A DNA stretch of 64,000 bases from Streptomyces sp. ISL-10 (GCF_018614575.1 NZ_JAGGOJ010000018.1:148825-212824); one strand, 5' to 3'. Numbered from the stretch's first letter, positions 1 to 9,208 are shown. Notes: generated by a model from the sequence alone, not told the origin. Numbers and translations are program-made.

Positions 1-295
1 CCCCGGCCCGCAGCGCCTGGTACACGTACTCGTCCAGGTCGAACGTCGTCAGCACCAGCACCTTCGCCCCGCTGTCGGCGGCGACGATCTCGCGGGTGGC
101 GTCGATGCCGTTCAGCTCGGGCATGCGGATGTCCATCAGGACGACGTCGGGCGCCAGTTCGGCGACCCGGCGCACGGCCTCACGGCCGTTGACCGCCTCG
201 CCGACGACCTCGATGTCGGGCATGGCGTTCAACAGGACCGAGAAGCCCTCGCGGACCATGGCCTGGTCGTCGACGATGAGCACGCGGATCGTCAT
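1..295 (-). CDS. LuxR/NarL-type response regulator, N-terminal part (cut by window edge)
   Basis: Receiver domain of a two-component response regulator. The visible 98 residues start MTIRVLIVDDQ and include the acidic pocket, the phospho-acceptor aspartate in DVVLMDIRMPE, and the LTTFDLDEYVYQALRAG stretch typical of NarL/FixJ regulators. The C-terminal LuxR helix-turn-helix expected for this family lies outside the window. The start overlaps the stop of the upstream histidine kinase in an ATGA arrangement, so the two are translationally coupled and form one signalling pair. The receiver is very close to the second regulator at 1689-2354, so this pair and the next look like a tandem duplication. 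The signal and target genes cannot be told from sequence. Confidence 0.93.
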   Translation of the reverse strand, partial: MTIRVLIVDDQAMVREGFSVLLNAMPDIEVVGEAVNGREAVRRVAELAPDVVLMDIRMPELNGIDATREIVAADSGAKVLVLTTFDLDEYVYQALRAG

Positions 296-1596
296 GACAT
301 CTCCTGGGCGGGGGTGACGGCGACGGGGATGAAGGCGGTCACCTCGTACCCGCCCTCCTCGGTCGGCTCGGCGGTCATCTCGCCGTTCAGCATCGTCACA
401 CGCTCCCGCATGCCGGTGATGCCGTGCCCGGCGCCCGGGGAGGGCTTGGCCGGCCCCCGGGGCGCCGTGTTCACCACGCGCAGGCCCAGGCCGCCCAGCA
501 CATAGGAGATCTCGACCCGGGCGGTGGAGCCCGGGGCGTGCCGCAGCGCGTTGCTCAACGCCTCCTGGATGATCCGGTACGCGGACAGCTCCACGCCCTG
601 GGGCAGCTCGCGCACCGCACCCGTGATCGTCTTCTCCGTCTCCAGGCCGGCGTCGCGGACGTTGGCGAGCAGGGTGCCGAGGTCGGTGAGCATCGGCTGC
701 GGCGCGTCGGGGGCTTCGTAGTCCTCGGCCCGTACGACTCCGAGGATGCGGCGCAGCTCGGTCAGCGCGGCCACCGCGTTCTCACGGATCGTGGCGAACG
801 CCCGCTCCAGCTCCTCCGGCGGGTTCTCCACCCGGTACGGCGCTGCCTCGGCCTGGATCGCGACGACGGACATGTGGTGCGCGACCACGTCGTGCAGTTC
901 GCGCGCGATGGTGGTGCGCTCCTCCAGCAGTGTGCGCCGGTCGCGCTCGACGGCGGTCACCGTCTGCTGGGCGGCGACCTCCTCGTTCGCGTTGCGGCGG
1001 ATGAGGAACATGCTGACGACCAGCAGGGCGACGGCGGAGGTGAACAGCATCGCCGGCGCGTTGGTGCCGTAGCCGCGGCCGATGAAGGCGTCGACGAAGA
1101 CCGCGTACCCGGCGGTGACGAACCACATCCAGCCGGCTGTACGGGGCCGGGTCCGCGCGGCGACCACGACCATCACCGCCAGGTGGGAGAGGAACCCACC
1201 GGGTGACCACGGCGAGTCGCTCGAGGAACCGCTCAGCACGCTCACGAACGGTGTGCTGAGGATCGACACCCACCAGGCGCCGATCGGCCTGATCAGCGTC
1301 ATGGCGACGGCGCCCGCCGGGACCAGGCCGAACAGCAGGCCACTGAAAAATTCTCCGCTGCCGGCCGCACCGGCGAGCATCAGCGCGCAGAAGGCGACGA
1401 AGAGCACCACGGCATGCGGCAGCCACACCGCGCCCCTGCGTATCCGCTCGCCCGGCAGCCGCCGGACCAGCGGCCCGTCGGCGCGCAGCGGCGGCAACGG
1501 CCGGTAGGCGAACGCGTCGTGGAAGAGGTCCTGGCGGAGGCCGCTGAGCGCCCCTTGGGCCAGGCGGTACTCGGGGCTTCGGGTCTTCTCGGTCAC
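292..1596 (-). CDS. Sensor histidine kinase, HisKA_3 (NarL-partner) family
   Basis: Membrane sensor kinase of 434 residues with a GTG start. Hydrophobic helices lie roughly between residues 55 and 200. They are followed by a coiled linker and the HisKA_3 dimerisation box with the phospho-accepting histidine in ARELHDVVAHHMSVVAIQ (about residues 232-250). A HATPase_c domain follows, with RIIQEALSNALRHA as the N box and GAGHGITGMRERV as the G box. It phosphorylates the regulator it overlaps by 4 bases at 292-295. It is a paralogue of the kinase at 2351-3658, with the same architecture and near-identical catalytic boxes. The ligand sensed is unknown; no large extracellular domain is visible, so membrane or envelope sensing is an inference. 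Confidence 0.92.
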   Translation of the reverse strand: MTEKTRSPEYRLAQGALSGLRQDLFHDAFAYRPLPPLRADGPLVRRLPGERIRRGAVWLPHAVVLFVAFCALMLAGAAGSGEFFSGLLFGLVPAGAVAMTLIRPIGAWWVSILSTPFVSVLSGSSSDSPWSPGGFLSHLAVMVVVAARTRPRTAGWMWFVTAGYAVFVDAFIGRGYGTNAPAMLFTSAVALLVVSMFLIRRNANEEVAAQQTVTAVERDRRTLLEERTTIARELHDVVAHHMSVVAIQAEAAPYRVENPPEELERAFATIRENAVAALTELRRILGVVRAEDYEAPDAPQPMLTDLGTLLANVRDAGLETEKTITGAVRELPQGVELSAYRIIQEALSNALRHAPGSTARVEISYVLGGLGLRVVNTAPRGPAKPSPGAGHGITGMRERVTMLNGEMTAEPTEEGGYEVTAFIPVAVTPAQEMS

Positions 1597-1688
1597 GTGA
1601 GAAAGGTAAGCGGAGCGCAGGGCGAGGTCGTCAGCATCGTTATGGATCCTGCGGCATCCGTCCTGAGGACTACCTGGTGGTACGCGTC

Positions 1689-2354
1689 TCAGTAGCCCGC
1701 GGGCCGCACCAGGCCCGTCTCGTACGCGAACACCGCCGCCTGAGTGCGGTCGCGCAGGCCCAGTTTCACCAGGACCCTGCTCACGTGCGTCTTCACGGTC
1801 TGCTCGGCGACGACGAGGGCGTGGGCTATCTCCGCGTTGGACAGGCCCTGGGCGATGAGGGACAACACCTCCGTCTCCCGTTCGGTCAGATCGCCGACGC
1901 GCTCCTTGAGCGGGGCGCGAGGCGGGCCGGCCGTCCGGGAGAACTCGGTGATCAGCCGCTTGGTGATGTTCGGCGAGAGCAACGCGTCCCCGGCGGCCAC
2001 GACCCGCACGGCGTGCGCCAGTTCGTCGGCTGACGCGTCCTTGAGCAGAAAACCGGAGGCGCCGGCGCGCAGCGCCTCGTAGACATACTCGTCGAGGTCG
2101 AAGGTGGTCAGCACGAGCACTCTGGTCCCCGGGTCGTCCGCGACGACGCGGCGGGTGGCGTCGATGCCGCCGAGCTCGGGCATCCGGATGTCCATCAGGA
2201 CCACATCGGGCCGCAGCTCGGCAGCCCTGGCCACGGCGTCGAGGCCGTCCACGGCCTGGCCGACGACCTCGATGTCCGGCTCGGCGTTCAGCAGCACGGT
2301 GAAACCCTGCCGGACCATCATCTGGTCGTCGGCGATCAGCACGCGGATCGTCAT
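1689..2354 (-). CDS. LuxR/NarL-type response regulator
   Basis: Complete 221-residue response regulator. Residues 1-120 form the receiver (MTIRVLIADDQ, phospho-Asp in DVVLMDIRMPE, LLKDASADELAHAVR near the dimer face). Residues about 150-215 form the LuxR helix-turn-helix (LTERETEVLSLIAQGLSNAEIAHAL then VKTHVSRVLVKLGLRDR). It should bind DNA after phosphorylation by the kinase encoded immediately upstream, whose stop codon overlaps its start by 4 bases. The 92-base gap on its downstream side separates it from the first kinase gene, so the two signalling pairs are adjacent, same-strand units that probably arose by duplication. Confidence 0.95.
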   Translation of the reverse strand: MTIRVLIADDQMMVRQGFTVLLNAEPDIEVVGQAVDGLDAVARAAELRPDVVLMDIRMPELGGIDATRRVVADDPGTRVLVLTTFDLDEYVYEALRAGASGFLLKDASADELAHAVRVVAAGDALLSPNITKRLITEFSRTAGPPRAPLKERVGDLTERETEVLSLIAQGLSNAEIAHALVVAEQTVKTHVSRVLVKLGLRDRTQAAVFAYETGLVRPAGY

Positions 2355-3658
2355 TTCGCTGTCTCCCCCTTGGCAGGTGTGTCTCCCGGCAGGAAGGCCG
2401 TCACCTCGTAGCCCCCGTCCGGGGCCGGCCCGGTCGCGAGGTCGCCGCCGAGCATGGCGGCCCGCTCGCGCATGCCCAGCAGCCCGTGCCCGGCCCCCGG
2501 TGAGCGCGGGGCGGGGACGCGGGGCGCGGTGTTGGTGACCCGGACGCGCAGACCGGGCCGCGAGAAGGCGAGCTCGATCCGCACCTTCGTGCCGGGCGCG
2601 TGCCGGATCGCGTTGCTCAGCGCCTCCTGGACGATCCGGTACGCGGACAGCTCCACGCCCGGCGCGAGCGGACGCGGCTCACCCGCCGACGTGCAGGCGA
2701 CGCTCAGTCCGGTGGCCCGCGCGTTCTCGACGAGGGCGTCGAGGCGGGCGAGCGTGGGCAGCGGGGCATGCGGGGCGCTCTCGGCCGCCGCCGGGTCCTC
2801 CGAACGCAGGACGCCGAGGACGCGGCGGAGCTCGGTGAGGGCGTCGAGCGCGTTCTGCCGGATGCCCGCGAGATTCTCCTTGAGCTCGTCGGTGGGCTCC
2901 TGGACCAGGTGCGGGGCGACCTGCGCCTGGATGGAGATCACCGACATGTGATGGGCGACGACGTCATGCAGCTCGCGGGCGATCCGGTTGCGCTCCTCCA
3001 GCACCGTGCGCCGGGTGCGCTCCTCGGCGGTCAGCACCTCCTGCTCGACGAGTGCGGCACGCGCCTGGCGGCGGCCGCGCAGGGCTGCGCCGAGCAGCAC
3101 GACGACCGTGCACAGGACGACCGCGGCCACCCCGGTGGACTGGTAGTCGGCCGCCCCCAGCAAGCCCTGGAGGGCATAGGTGAGGAACGCCGTCAGGCCC
3201 AGTGCCGCCGCGGACACCCGGGTGCGCACCCGCAGTGCGAGCAGCAGCAGCACGGCCATGTGCCCCAGGACCCCGGCCCCTGTCCAGGGCCAGGTGAAGT
3301 CGTCTGCGTTGCCTCTCAACAGCTGGTGGCGCACCAGCACGGCACCCACCACCATGGCCGCTGTCGACAGCCACCACGCCGCTACCGGCCGCCGCAGCGC
3401 GAGCGCCACCGCACCGCCCTGCGCGAACCCGATCAGGAAGCCGATCTGGGGGCCGAGACCGCCGTTGTCCACCAGCTGTGCCGCGCCGCCGAACGTGATC
3501 CCGAACGCGGCGATGCAGAGCAGACCGTGCGGGAGCCAGCGCAGCCAGACGAAGGGCGGCAGCGGATCCGACCGGAAGGACCACAGCCCCTCCCACAGCG
3601 CCCGCAGCCAGCTCGGAACCCCGCGCAAAAACGCGTGTTGGGTCCCCATGGTCGTCAC
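2351..3658 (-). CDS. Sensor histidine kinase, HisKA_3 family
   Basis: About 435-residue membrane kinase with the same layout as the kinase at 292-1596. Several transmembrane helices fill the first half, followed by ARELHDVVAHHMSVISIQA carrying the phospho-histidine, and a HATPase domain with AYRIVQEALSNAIRHA and GAGHGLLGMRERA. The start is uncertain. GTG at 3658 follows a G-rich stretch that can serve as ribosome binding site, ATG at 3649 is three codons in, and an upstream GTG at 3676 would overlap the preceding acyltransferase gene. Its last codon overlaps the start of the response regulator at 2354, so kinase and regulator are coupled. Confidence 0.92.
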   Translation of the reverse strand: MTTMGTQHAFLRGVPSWLRALWEGLWSFRSDPLPPFVWLRWLPHGLLCIAAFGITFGGAAQLVDNGGLGPQIGFLIGFAQGGAVALALRRPVAAWWLSTAAMVVGAVLVRHQLLRGNADDFTWPWTGAGVLGHMAVLLLLALRVRTRVSAAALGLTAFLTYALQGLLGAADYQSTGVAAVVLCTVVVLLGAALRGRRQARAALVEQEVLTAEERTRRTVLEERNRIARELHDVVAHHMSVISIQAQVAPHLVQEPTDELKENLAGIRQNALDALTELRRVLGVLRSEDPAAAESAPHAPLPTLARLDALVENARATGLSVACTSAGEPRPLAPGVELSAYRIVQEALSNAIRHAPGTKVRIELAFSRPGLRVRVTNTAPRVPAPRSPGAGHGLLGMRERAAMLGGDLATGPAPDGGYEVTAFLPGDTPAKGETAK

Positions 3659-3668
3659 ACGCCCCACC

Positions 3669-4835
3669 CTAGACACTGCCGTGCACCTCCGCCGCCGCGT
3701 CCCGGTCCGGGCAATGCGCCCGCACCACGCGGCCCCCGCCCTTCGGACGGCCGCGCTCGTACGGGAGGAAGGCCGACCGGCACACCAGCAGGGCGAGCGC
3801 GAAGACCGGGAGCCAGGCGAGCCGGGCGAGCACCCATGCGCCGTCGTCGGGAACGGTGTGCAGTCCGGGCAGCCGCCCGATGAGCAGCCCGGTGGCCGTC
3901 ACCGCCATCAACGCCGTCTGGTGCCACAGGAAGACGGTCATCGCGCAGAGGTTGAGCAGCGCGACGGCCGCCCAGGCGGCGGGCCTTGCCAGCGCGCGGC
4001 GCAGCGGGCCCAGCAGCAGCAGGGCGGCGCCGCACTGGGCGAGGCCGAAGGTGACGGCGGCGAGCGTCGGAGGGTTGAGGTTGGAGACGGGCTCGCCCGG
4101 CACGCCGACCATGGACGCCGGGTATCCGGCCCACGCGACGAGCGCGGCCGTGGCCGCCGTACCGCCCACCAGCAGCGCCAGACGCACGCCCTTGCCGGGC
4201 TCCCCCCGGGCCCAGGCCGTGCCGAGGCAGTAGGGCACGAGCCAGCCCGCAGCGATGTTGATCCAGCCCACCGATTCGGGAGCGCCGAGGCCGAAGCGGA
4301 ACAGGTCCACATGCAGCACGACGGCCAGGGGCCACAGCGGATGCAGGCGGGCGACGAGCGGGGTCGCGGCCGTCAGGACGGCGAACACCAGCAGGAACCA
4401 CAGCGGGGACAGGGCGAGGGTGAGCAGGGTGCGCACCGTCTGCGGCCCCGTCCCGGCGGCCATCGCGCCCGCGGACACCGCGGTCCACAGCACGAGGACG
4501 ACGAGCACCGGACGGAACAGGCGGGCGAGCCGGGAGCGCAGCCAGGCGAGATGTCCGCCGGAATACGAGGAGCGGCTGCGGGCGGCGACGTACCCGCCGA
4601 CGAGGAAGAAGACGGACAGGGTCTGGAAAGCCCAGGAGACGGGGGCGAGTTCGGGCAGGTGCTGGAGCGGGGACGCGGCGCGCAGCGTCCCACCGTCCGC
4701 GACGAGTGCGGTGACCAGCCAGTGCCCCAGGACGACGCCGGTGATGGCGAGGGCGCGCAGGGCGTCCACGGCCCGGTCCCTGCCGGGCGGGGTCGCAGCG
4801 TCGATCCGGCGGACGAGGGCGCGCGGGTCAGGCAC
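3669..4835 (-). CDS. Acyltransferase family 3 integral membrane protein
   Basis: 388-residue polytopic membrane protein starting at GTG. The N-terminal part shows the acyltransferase-3 signature: RDRAVDALRALAITGVVLGHW early, then SVFFLVGGYVAARS. About ten hydrophobic helices follow. Members move acyl groups from a cytoplasmic donor to exported sugars, lipids or peptidoglycan-linked molecules; the histidine in the first helix is the conserved catalytic residue of the family. The gene overlaps the 3' end of the secreted hydrolase gene upstream by 8 bases, so the two are co-transcribed and may act on the same exported substrate (inference). The substrate is not identifiable. Confidence 0.85.
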   Translation of the reverse strand: MPDPRALVRRIDAATPPGRDRAVDALRALAITGVVLGHWLVTALVADGGTLRAASPLQHLPELAPVSWAFQTLSVFFLVGGYVAARSRSSYSGGHLAWLRSRLARLFRPVLVVLVLWTAVSAGAMAAGTGPQTVRTLLTLALSPLWFLLVFAVLTAATPLVARLHPLWPLAVVLHVDLFRFGLGAPESVGWINIAAGWLVPYCLGTAWARGEPGKGVRLALLVGGTAATAALVAWAGYPASMVGVPGEPVSNLNPPTLAAVTFGLAQCGAALLLLGPLRRALARPAAWAAVALLNLCAMTVFLWHQTALMAVTATGLLIGRLPGLHTVPDDGAWVLARLAWLPVFALALLVCRSAFLPYERGRPKGGGRVVRAHCPDRDAAAEVHGSV

Positions 4836-5796
4836 GGGACACCTCCGCCGTGCGTCCGGCCGCGATCAGCGCGAGATTGCGCAGCGCCGTGGAACCGGGC
4901 CGCAGGTAGTCGCTGTGGCCGCCGCCGCCCGCGTCGAAGACCCGGGCGCCGAACCCGTCGGCGAGGGGATCCGTACCGAAGCCGACCCCGGCGTCGAGGA
5001 GTTCGAGCCGTACGTGCGGGACGTCGGCGATCCAGTCGTCGCCGCCGCGCCCGGCCCAGACGGTGGCGCGGGTGCCCAGGTCGGTGGCGGAGTCCGCGCC
5101 GGTGCCGGGGCTGCCGAAGAGGACGATGTCGGACACGTGGGCGCCGTCCAGGCGGTGGGCAGCGCGGGCGCAGACGACGGAGCCGTAGGAGTGGCACAGG
5201 AGCGAGAACCCGGCGGTCTCCTTGGCCGCACGCAACTCCCTTATGAATACGTCCAGTCCTTGCGCCGCTTCGTCAGCGCGGCCGCTGGTCAGGACGTCGG
5301 TGCCGACGGTCCTCGGGGTTTCGTATCCGAGCCAGGCGACGACGGCGGTACGGTCCGCGCCGGTGCCGCGCAGCTCGCGGTGGAGTGCGGCGGCGCCCGC
5401 GCGGAAGCGTTCGTAGGTGTCGAGATGGGTGTCCGAGCCGGGCACGAGGACGGTGATCCGGTCGGCACGGGCGAGGTCCCCGAACACCTCGGCGGTGCGG
5501 CCGCCGTCGCGCCCGTCGAACGTGAGGAACTGCCGCCCGTCCGCCGTCATCCTTCGCAGCGCGCGGGCCCGGCCGTGGTCGCCGTGGCCGTCCGCGACGC
5601 GGGCCGCCGCGCGGATACCGGCCCGTGTGGCGGCGTACCGGGTGTCCAGCGTGGGCAGTTCGGCGGCGGAGAGCGGTGCGAGGGCGGCCGGCTCCGGCGC
5701 GGGCACGGCGGACGGCCGCGCCGCGGCTGAGACCGGGAAGGCCACCGCCGCGGCGACGAGCGCGGCGAGCAGGGTGCGGGGCAGGCGGGACGCCAT
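4828..5796 (-). CDS. Secreted alpha/beta hydrolase (DUF1023-like)
   Basis: 322-residue protein with a Sec signal peptide (MASRLPRTLLAALVAAAVAFPVSAAA). The mature part resembles the actinobacterial DUF1023 alpha/beta hydrolase group: TVLVPGSDTHLDTYERF leads into the fold, and the nucleophile elbow is LLCHSYGSVVC (a G/C-H-S-Y-G variant) at about residue 200. A probable catalytic histidine lies in GGGGHSDYLRPGS near the C terminus. It likely hydrolyses esters or amides outside the cell; the substrate is unknown. The downstream acyltransferase-3 gene overlaps it by 8 bases. A roughly 130-base gap on its 5' side carries the promoter. Confidence 0.85.
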   Translation of the reverse strand: MASRLPRTLLAALVAAAVAFPVSAAARPSAVPAPEPAALAPLSAAELPTLDTRYAATRAGIRAAARVADGHGDHGRARALRRMTADGRQFLTFDGRDGGRTAEVFGDLARADRITVLVPGSDTHLDTYERFRAGAAALHRELRGTGADRTAVVAWLGYETPRTVGTDVLTSGRADEAAQGLDVFIRELRAAKETAGFSLLCHSYGSVVCARAAHRLDGAHVSDIVLFGSPGTGADSATDLGTRATVWAGRGGDDWIADVPHVRLELLDAGVGFGTDPLADGFGARVFDAGGGGHSDYLRPGSTALRNLALIAAGRTAEVSRA

Positions 5797-5926
5797 GGGG
5801 GTTCCTTCCGGTCCGGATCGCTGTGTCCGGAACGGACGTTAGGAATCGGACCCCCTGACCGGCGTCCCGCCAGGGAGCGCACTTGCCGCGTACCTCTCAG
5901 GTATGACGGGTAGTGCGTCGGGCGGC

Positions 5927-6748
5927 TCAGGCCCGGAAGGCGTCCGTGTGTTCCGCGGCCCACACGGCGAACGTCCTGGCCGGCCGTCCCGTCACCTTCT
6001 CGACTGTGTCGACGACGGTACGGCCCGCCGGCGGGGTGTTCCCGTAGGCCTCCAGCAGGAAGCCGATCACGTCCTCGCCCAGACCGGACGCGCGCCACTG
6101 CCCGACGGCCTCCTCCTCGGTCAGCTCGACGAGCCGGATCGCCCGTCCGCGTGCGGCGGCCAGCGTCTCCGTCTTGTCCCTGAGGGTCAGCACCTCAGGT
6201 CCGGTGATCACGTACTCCTGCCCGCCGTGGCCGTCCTCGGTCAGGGCGACGGCCGCGACCGCGCCGATGTCGCCCTCGTGCACCATGGCGCTGAGCCGGT
6301 CGGTGAACGGCTCGCGCACCTCGTCCGCGGTGCGGACGCCGTCCGCCCATTCCAGGGCGTTGGCCATGAACTCGACCGGCATCAGCACGGTCCAGGGGAT
6401 GTCGCCGGCCCGCACCGCGTCCTCCAGCAGACTGGGGCCGCCGCCGTGCAGGACGGTGATCCGCCGTACGCCGGCCTCGCGGGCCGACTCAAGGATGCGC
6501 GGGCCGGTCTCCAGCGGGGCGAAGTACGGCCCGCCGAAGGTGATCAGATGCAGGCCGGTCACGCCCTCCAGGGCGGCGGCGAGTGTCCCGGGGTCGGTGA
6601 GGTCGCCCTGGACGACCTCCACCTCGGGCGGGAAGACGGCCTTGGCGGCGTCGCGGGTCAGGGCGCGGACGGAGTGTCCGCGGCGCAGCAGTTCGGCGAC
6701 CACCTGGCGGCCGACGGTTCCGGTTGCTCCGGTCACGAGATTCGTCAT
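5927..6748 (-). CDS. NmrA-like NAD(P)-binding reductase
   Basis: 273-residue Rossmann-fold protein of the NmrA/SDR atypical group. The N terminus MTNLVTGATGTVGRQVVAELL gives the glycine-rich dinucleotide-binding loop (GATGTVG). Residues around VRALTRDAAKA follow as the expected basic patch for NADP selectivity. Central sequence ITVLHGGGPSLLEDAVR fits the substrate-side loop of this family. The ATG at 6748 was chosen because the family begins directly with the Rossmann strand. Function is probably quinone or small-carbonyl reduction, or redox sensing. It lies downstream of the kynurenine formamidase-like gene on the same strand, with a 57-base gap. Confidence 0.86.
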   Translation of the reverse strand: MTNLVTGATGTVGRQVVAELLRRGHSVRALTRDAAKAVFPPEVEVVQGDLTDPGTLAAALEGVTGLHLITFGGPYFAPLETGPRILESAREAGVRRITVLHGGGPSLLEDAVRAGDIPWTVLMPVEFMANALEWADGVRTADEVREPFTDRLSAMVHEGDIGAVAAVALTEDGHGGQEYVITGPEVLTLRDKTETLAAARGRAIRLVELTEEEAVGQWRASGLGEDVIGFLLEAYGNTPPAGRTVVDTVEKVTGRPARTFAVWAAEHTDAFRA

Positions 6749-6805
6749 GGGAAGAACGTAGAAAGACTTGCGGTCAGCTTCCGTCCGCAAGCCCGTGAGC
6801 CTTTG

Positions 6806-7675
6806 TCACCAGGCGAGTTGGGCGATCTCCTCGGCGACGACGGCGCAGGCGTCCGCGGCCGGGTCGATGAGCGGGAAGTGGCCGACCTCCTCCAGCAGGG
6901 TCAGCCCGACCGTCTCGCCCGCCTTCGCCGCCGCGGCGACGAACGCCTCGCTCACCGCCTGCGGCACGACGATGTCGGTACGGCCCTGGACGACGACGGT
7001 CGCGATGCCCGTGGGCAGCAGCACGGCCGGATCGGTGTGCGCGGCCCGCTGCTCGTACTCCTGCTCCGCGCCCAGCAGTTGGCGCACCGCGCCGTCGCAC
7101 ACGTCGAGGCCGACGGCATGGGCGAAGTCCGCGATCGGGGCGAGCGCGACGACGCCGCGCAGCGGGGGCGGGGCCGGCAGCCGCCAGGGGGATCCGGGGG
7201 GCAGGACGTGCCGGGCGGCCGCCCACAGCGCGAGATGTCCGCCTGCGGAGTGCCCGGTGACGACGGTGCGCCGCGGGTCGGCCTGCGGCAGGGCCCGGCG
7301 TGCCAGGTCCGGCAGTGCGTCCAGGGCGGCGGCGACGTCGTCGAACGTCTCCGGCCACCGCCCCGCGACCGGCCCCCTCCCGCGCTGCTGCGGGATCTCC
7401 CGCCCGCGCCGGTACTCGACGTTGGCGACGGCGAGCCCGCGGCGGGCGAGAAAGTCCGCGAACGGGGTGACGTGCTGCCGGTCGTACGGAGCCCGCCAGG
7501 CCCCGCCGTGCAGCAGCACGACGAGCGGCGCGTCGGCCCGGTTGCCGCGGGGCGCGTAGAAGTCGACGACCTGATCGGGATGCTCCCCGTAGGCGGCGGA
7601 GGCGTCCGGCGCGACGGCAGGATGCGAGAAGGCCGACGCTTCCTCGGCAGCGTCACGGGCGACGGGGTCCGGCAT
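6806..7675 (-). CDS. Kynurenine formamidase-like alpha/beta hydrolase
   Basis: 289-residue alpha/beta hydrolase. The oxyanion motif HGGAW (residues 56-60) is the HGGxW signature of animal/fungal-type arylformamidases. The nucleophile elbow is GHSAGG with Ser about 143, the acid is in VVVQGRTDIVVP and the histidine in GHFPLIDP. With kynureninase and tryptophan 2,3-dioxygenase next door on the same strand, it very likely converts N-formylkynurenine to kynurenine plus formate. The ATG at 7675 suits the family's length; longer readings would run into a repeat. Unlike the other two pathway genes it is separated from kynureninase by about 340 bases of palindromic repeat DNA. The equivalent S. coelicolor genes are known to form this pathway. 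Confidence 0.88.
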   Translation of the reverse strand: MPDPVARDAAEEASAFSHPAVAPDASAAYGEHPDQVVDFYAPRGNRADAPLVVLLHGGAWRAPYDRQHVTPFADFLARRGLAVANVEYRRGREIPQQRGRGPVAGRWPETFDDVAAALDALPDLARRALPQADPRRTVVTGHSAGGHLALWAAARHVLPPGSPWRLPAPPPLRGVVALAPIADFAHAVGLDVCDGAVRQLLGAEQEYEQRAAHTDPAVLLPTGIATVVVQGRTDIVVPQAVSEAFVAAAAKAGETVGLTLLEEVGHFPLIDPAADACAVVAEEIAQLAW

Positions 7676-8014
7676 GTGCTGCTCCAACAGTCCCGCGGTG
7701 GCGTACTGACCAGCGCGGACGCTACCAGCTTCCGACGGGGCGGGGCGGGTGGTGCTTTCCCCACCCGCCCCTTTCCCGAAACGGGGCAAGCCCCGGACCC
7801 TGTACCGCGCTTCGCGCGGTGTCCTCAATCGCCGGACGGGCTGATTTCGCTCCGCGAAATCCAGCCTCGCCGGCGATTGAGGCGCGGTGCGGGTCCGGGA
7901 GGAGCCCGGTTCCGGGGAAGGGCGGGGTGGGGAAACGGCTCCGCGCAGCGGCAATCCAGACCGCTGCGCGGCGGGGCACAGCCCCGAACTGGGCCCGGGG
8001 CGGCGCCCCGGCCG
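7676..8014. other. Intergenic repeat-rich spacer, no gene seen
   Basis: About 340 bases between the formamidase and kynureninase genes. It holds a large interrupted palindrome (7823-7882) and G-rich, low-complexity filler of the type common in Streptomyces intergenic regions. No reading frame with a family signature was seen. Confidence 0.7.
7823..7882. repeat. Long imperfect palindrome (Streptomyces intergenic repeat type)
   Basis: Outer arms of 13 bases (CCTCAATCGCCGG at 7823-7835 and its exact reverse complement at 7870-7882) enclose an inner stem built on GGCTGATTTCG and CGAAATCCAGCC. The structure can form a cruciform or RNA hairpin just downstream of the kynureninase stop. It could end or attenuate transcription between kynureninase and the formamidase. 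Related GC-rich palindromes occur at 11.85-12.05 kb. Confidence 0.75.
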
Positions 8015-9208
8015 TCAGCCCCGGACTACTTCCGACAGCACCCGCGCCGCCCGCTCCGCGTCCCCGAAGCCCACGTACAGCGGCGTGAAGCCGAACCGCA
8101 GCACGTCCGGGCGGCGCAGGTCACCGATCACGCCCCGGGTGATCAACTCCCGCATCACCCGCGGCGCGTCCTCGCAGCGCAGCGCGACCTGACTGCCCCG
8201 TTCCGCGTGCGCGGAAGGGGTCAGCGAGGCCACCGCCCCGGCCGGGACGTACGCATCGACGCACTCCAGGAAGAAGTCCGTCAGCGCCAGGCTCTTGGCC
8301 CGCACCGCGTCGATCGAGACCCCGTCCCACACATCCAGCGCCGCCTCCAGCGCGAGCATGGACAGGATGTCGGGGGTGCCGACCCGGCCGCGGACGGAGC
8401 CGGTTCCGGGTTCGTAGCCGGGTGTCATCGCGAACGGGTCCGTGTGCGAGTTCCACCCCGGCAGCGGGGAGTCGAACGCTGCCTGGTGGCGCTGCGCCAC
8501 GTACAGGTACGCCGGTGAACCGGGCCCGCCGTTCAGGTACTTGTAGGTGCAGCCGACCGCCAGGTCCACGCCGTGCTCGTCCAGCCCCACCGGCAGCGCT
8601 CCCGCGCTGTGGCACAGGTCCCAGACCGCGAGCGCTCCCGCTTCGTGGACCGCCGACGTCAGCGCCGGCAGGTCGTGCAGCCGGCCCGAGCGGTAGTCGA
8701 CGTGGTTGACCAGGGCCGCCGCGGTGTGCGGGCCGAGCGCCGCGGGCAGATCCGCCGGGGTCACCGGCACCAGCCGCTTGCCCGTCATCCGGGCCGCCGA
8801 CTCGGCGATGTACCCGTCCGTGGGGAACGTGGTGGCGTCCACCAGGACGTCCGTACGCGCCGGATCGTCCACCAGGCGCACCGCGCCGACAACTGCCTTG
8901 AAGACGTTGACACTTGTGGAGTCACCGACGACCACCTGGCCCGGTGCCGCGCCCACCAGCGGCGCGATCCGGTCGCCGATCCGCTCCGGCGCCGTCCACC
9001 AGCCGCTCTCGTCCCACGAACGGATGCGCAGCTCGCCCCACTGTCGCGTCACCACATCCGCGACGCGGGAGGGCACATGCGCGGGCAGCGCGCCCAGCGA
9101 GTTGCCGTCCAGGTACACGGCGTCGTCCAGGGCGAACAGCTTTCGCGCACCGGCGAGTTCGTCTGCGGCGTCCAGCGCCGCGGCCTTCCCGGCCAGGAAC
9201 TCAGACAT
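8015..9208 (-). CDS. kynU: Kynureninase
   Basis: 397-residue PLP enzyme that cleaves kynurenine to anthranilate and alanine. Seen in sequence: YLDGNSLGALP near the N terminus, the VGDSTSVNVFKAVVGA phosphate-binding region, AVWDLCHSAGALPV with the PLP-contacting aspartate, and the Schiff-base lysine in GCTYKYLNGGPGSPAYLYV. All are hallmarks of kynureninase. The start ATG (9208) overlaps the last 8 bases of the tryptophan dioxygenase gene, so the two are translationally coupled. With the dioxygenase and formamidase-like hydrolase it makes a full tryptophan-to-anthranilate route. Confidence 0.96.
   Translation of the reverse strand: MSEFLAGKAAALDAADELAGARKLFALDDAVYLDGNSLGALPAHVPSRVADVVTRQWGELRIRSWDESGWWTAPERIGDRIAPLVGAAPGQVVVGDSTSVNVFKAVVGAVRLVDDPARTDVLVDATTFPTDGYIAESAARMTGKRLVPVTPADLPAALGPHTAAALVNHVDYRSGRLHDLPALTSAVHEAGALAVWDLCHSAGALPVGLDEHGVDLAVGCTYKYLNGGPGSPAYLYVAQRHQAAFDSPLPGWNSHTDPFAMTPGYEPGTGSVRGRVGTPDILSMLALEAALDVWDGVSIDAVRAKSLALTDFFLECVDAYVPAGAVASLTPSAHAERGSQVALRCEDAPRVMRELITRGVIGDLRRPDVLRFGFTPLYVGFGDAERAARVLSEVVRG

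Noticed and set aside
7676..8014. N-terminal extension of the formamidase-like gene
   Set aside because: The frame stays open to 7954 but runs through repeat DNA with Arg/Pro/Ser-rich translation; family length fits the start at 7675.
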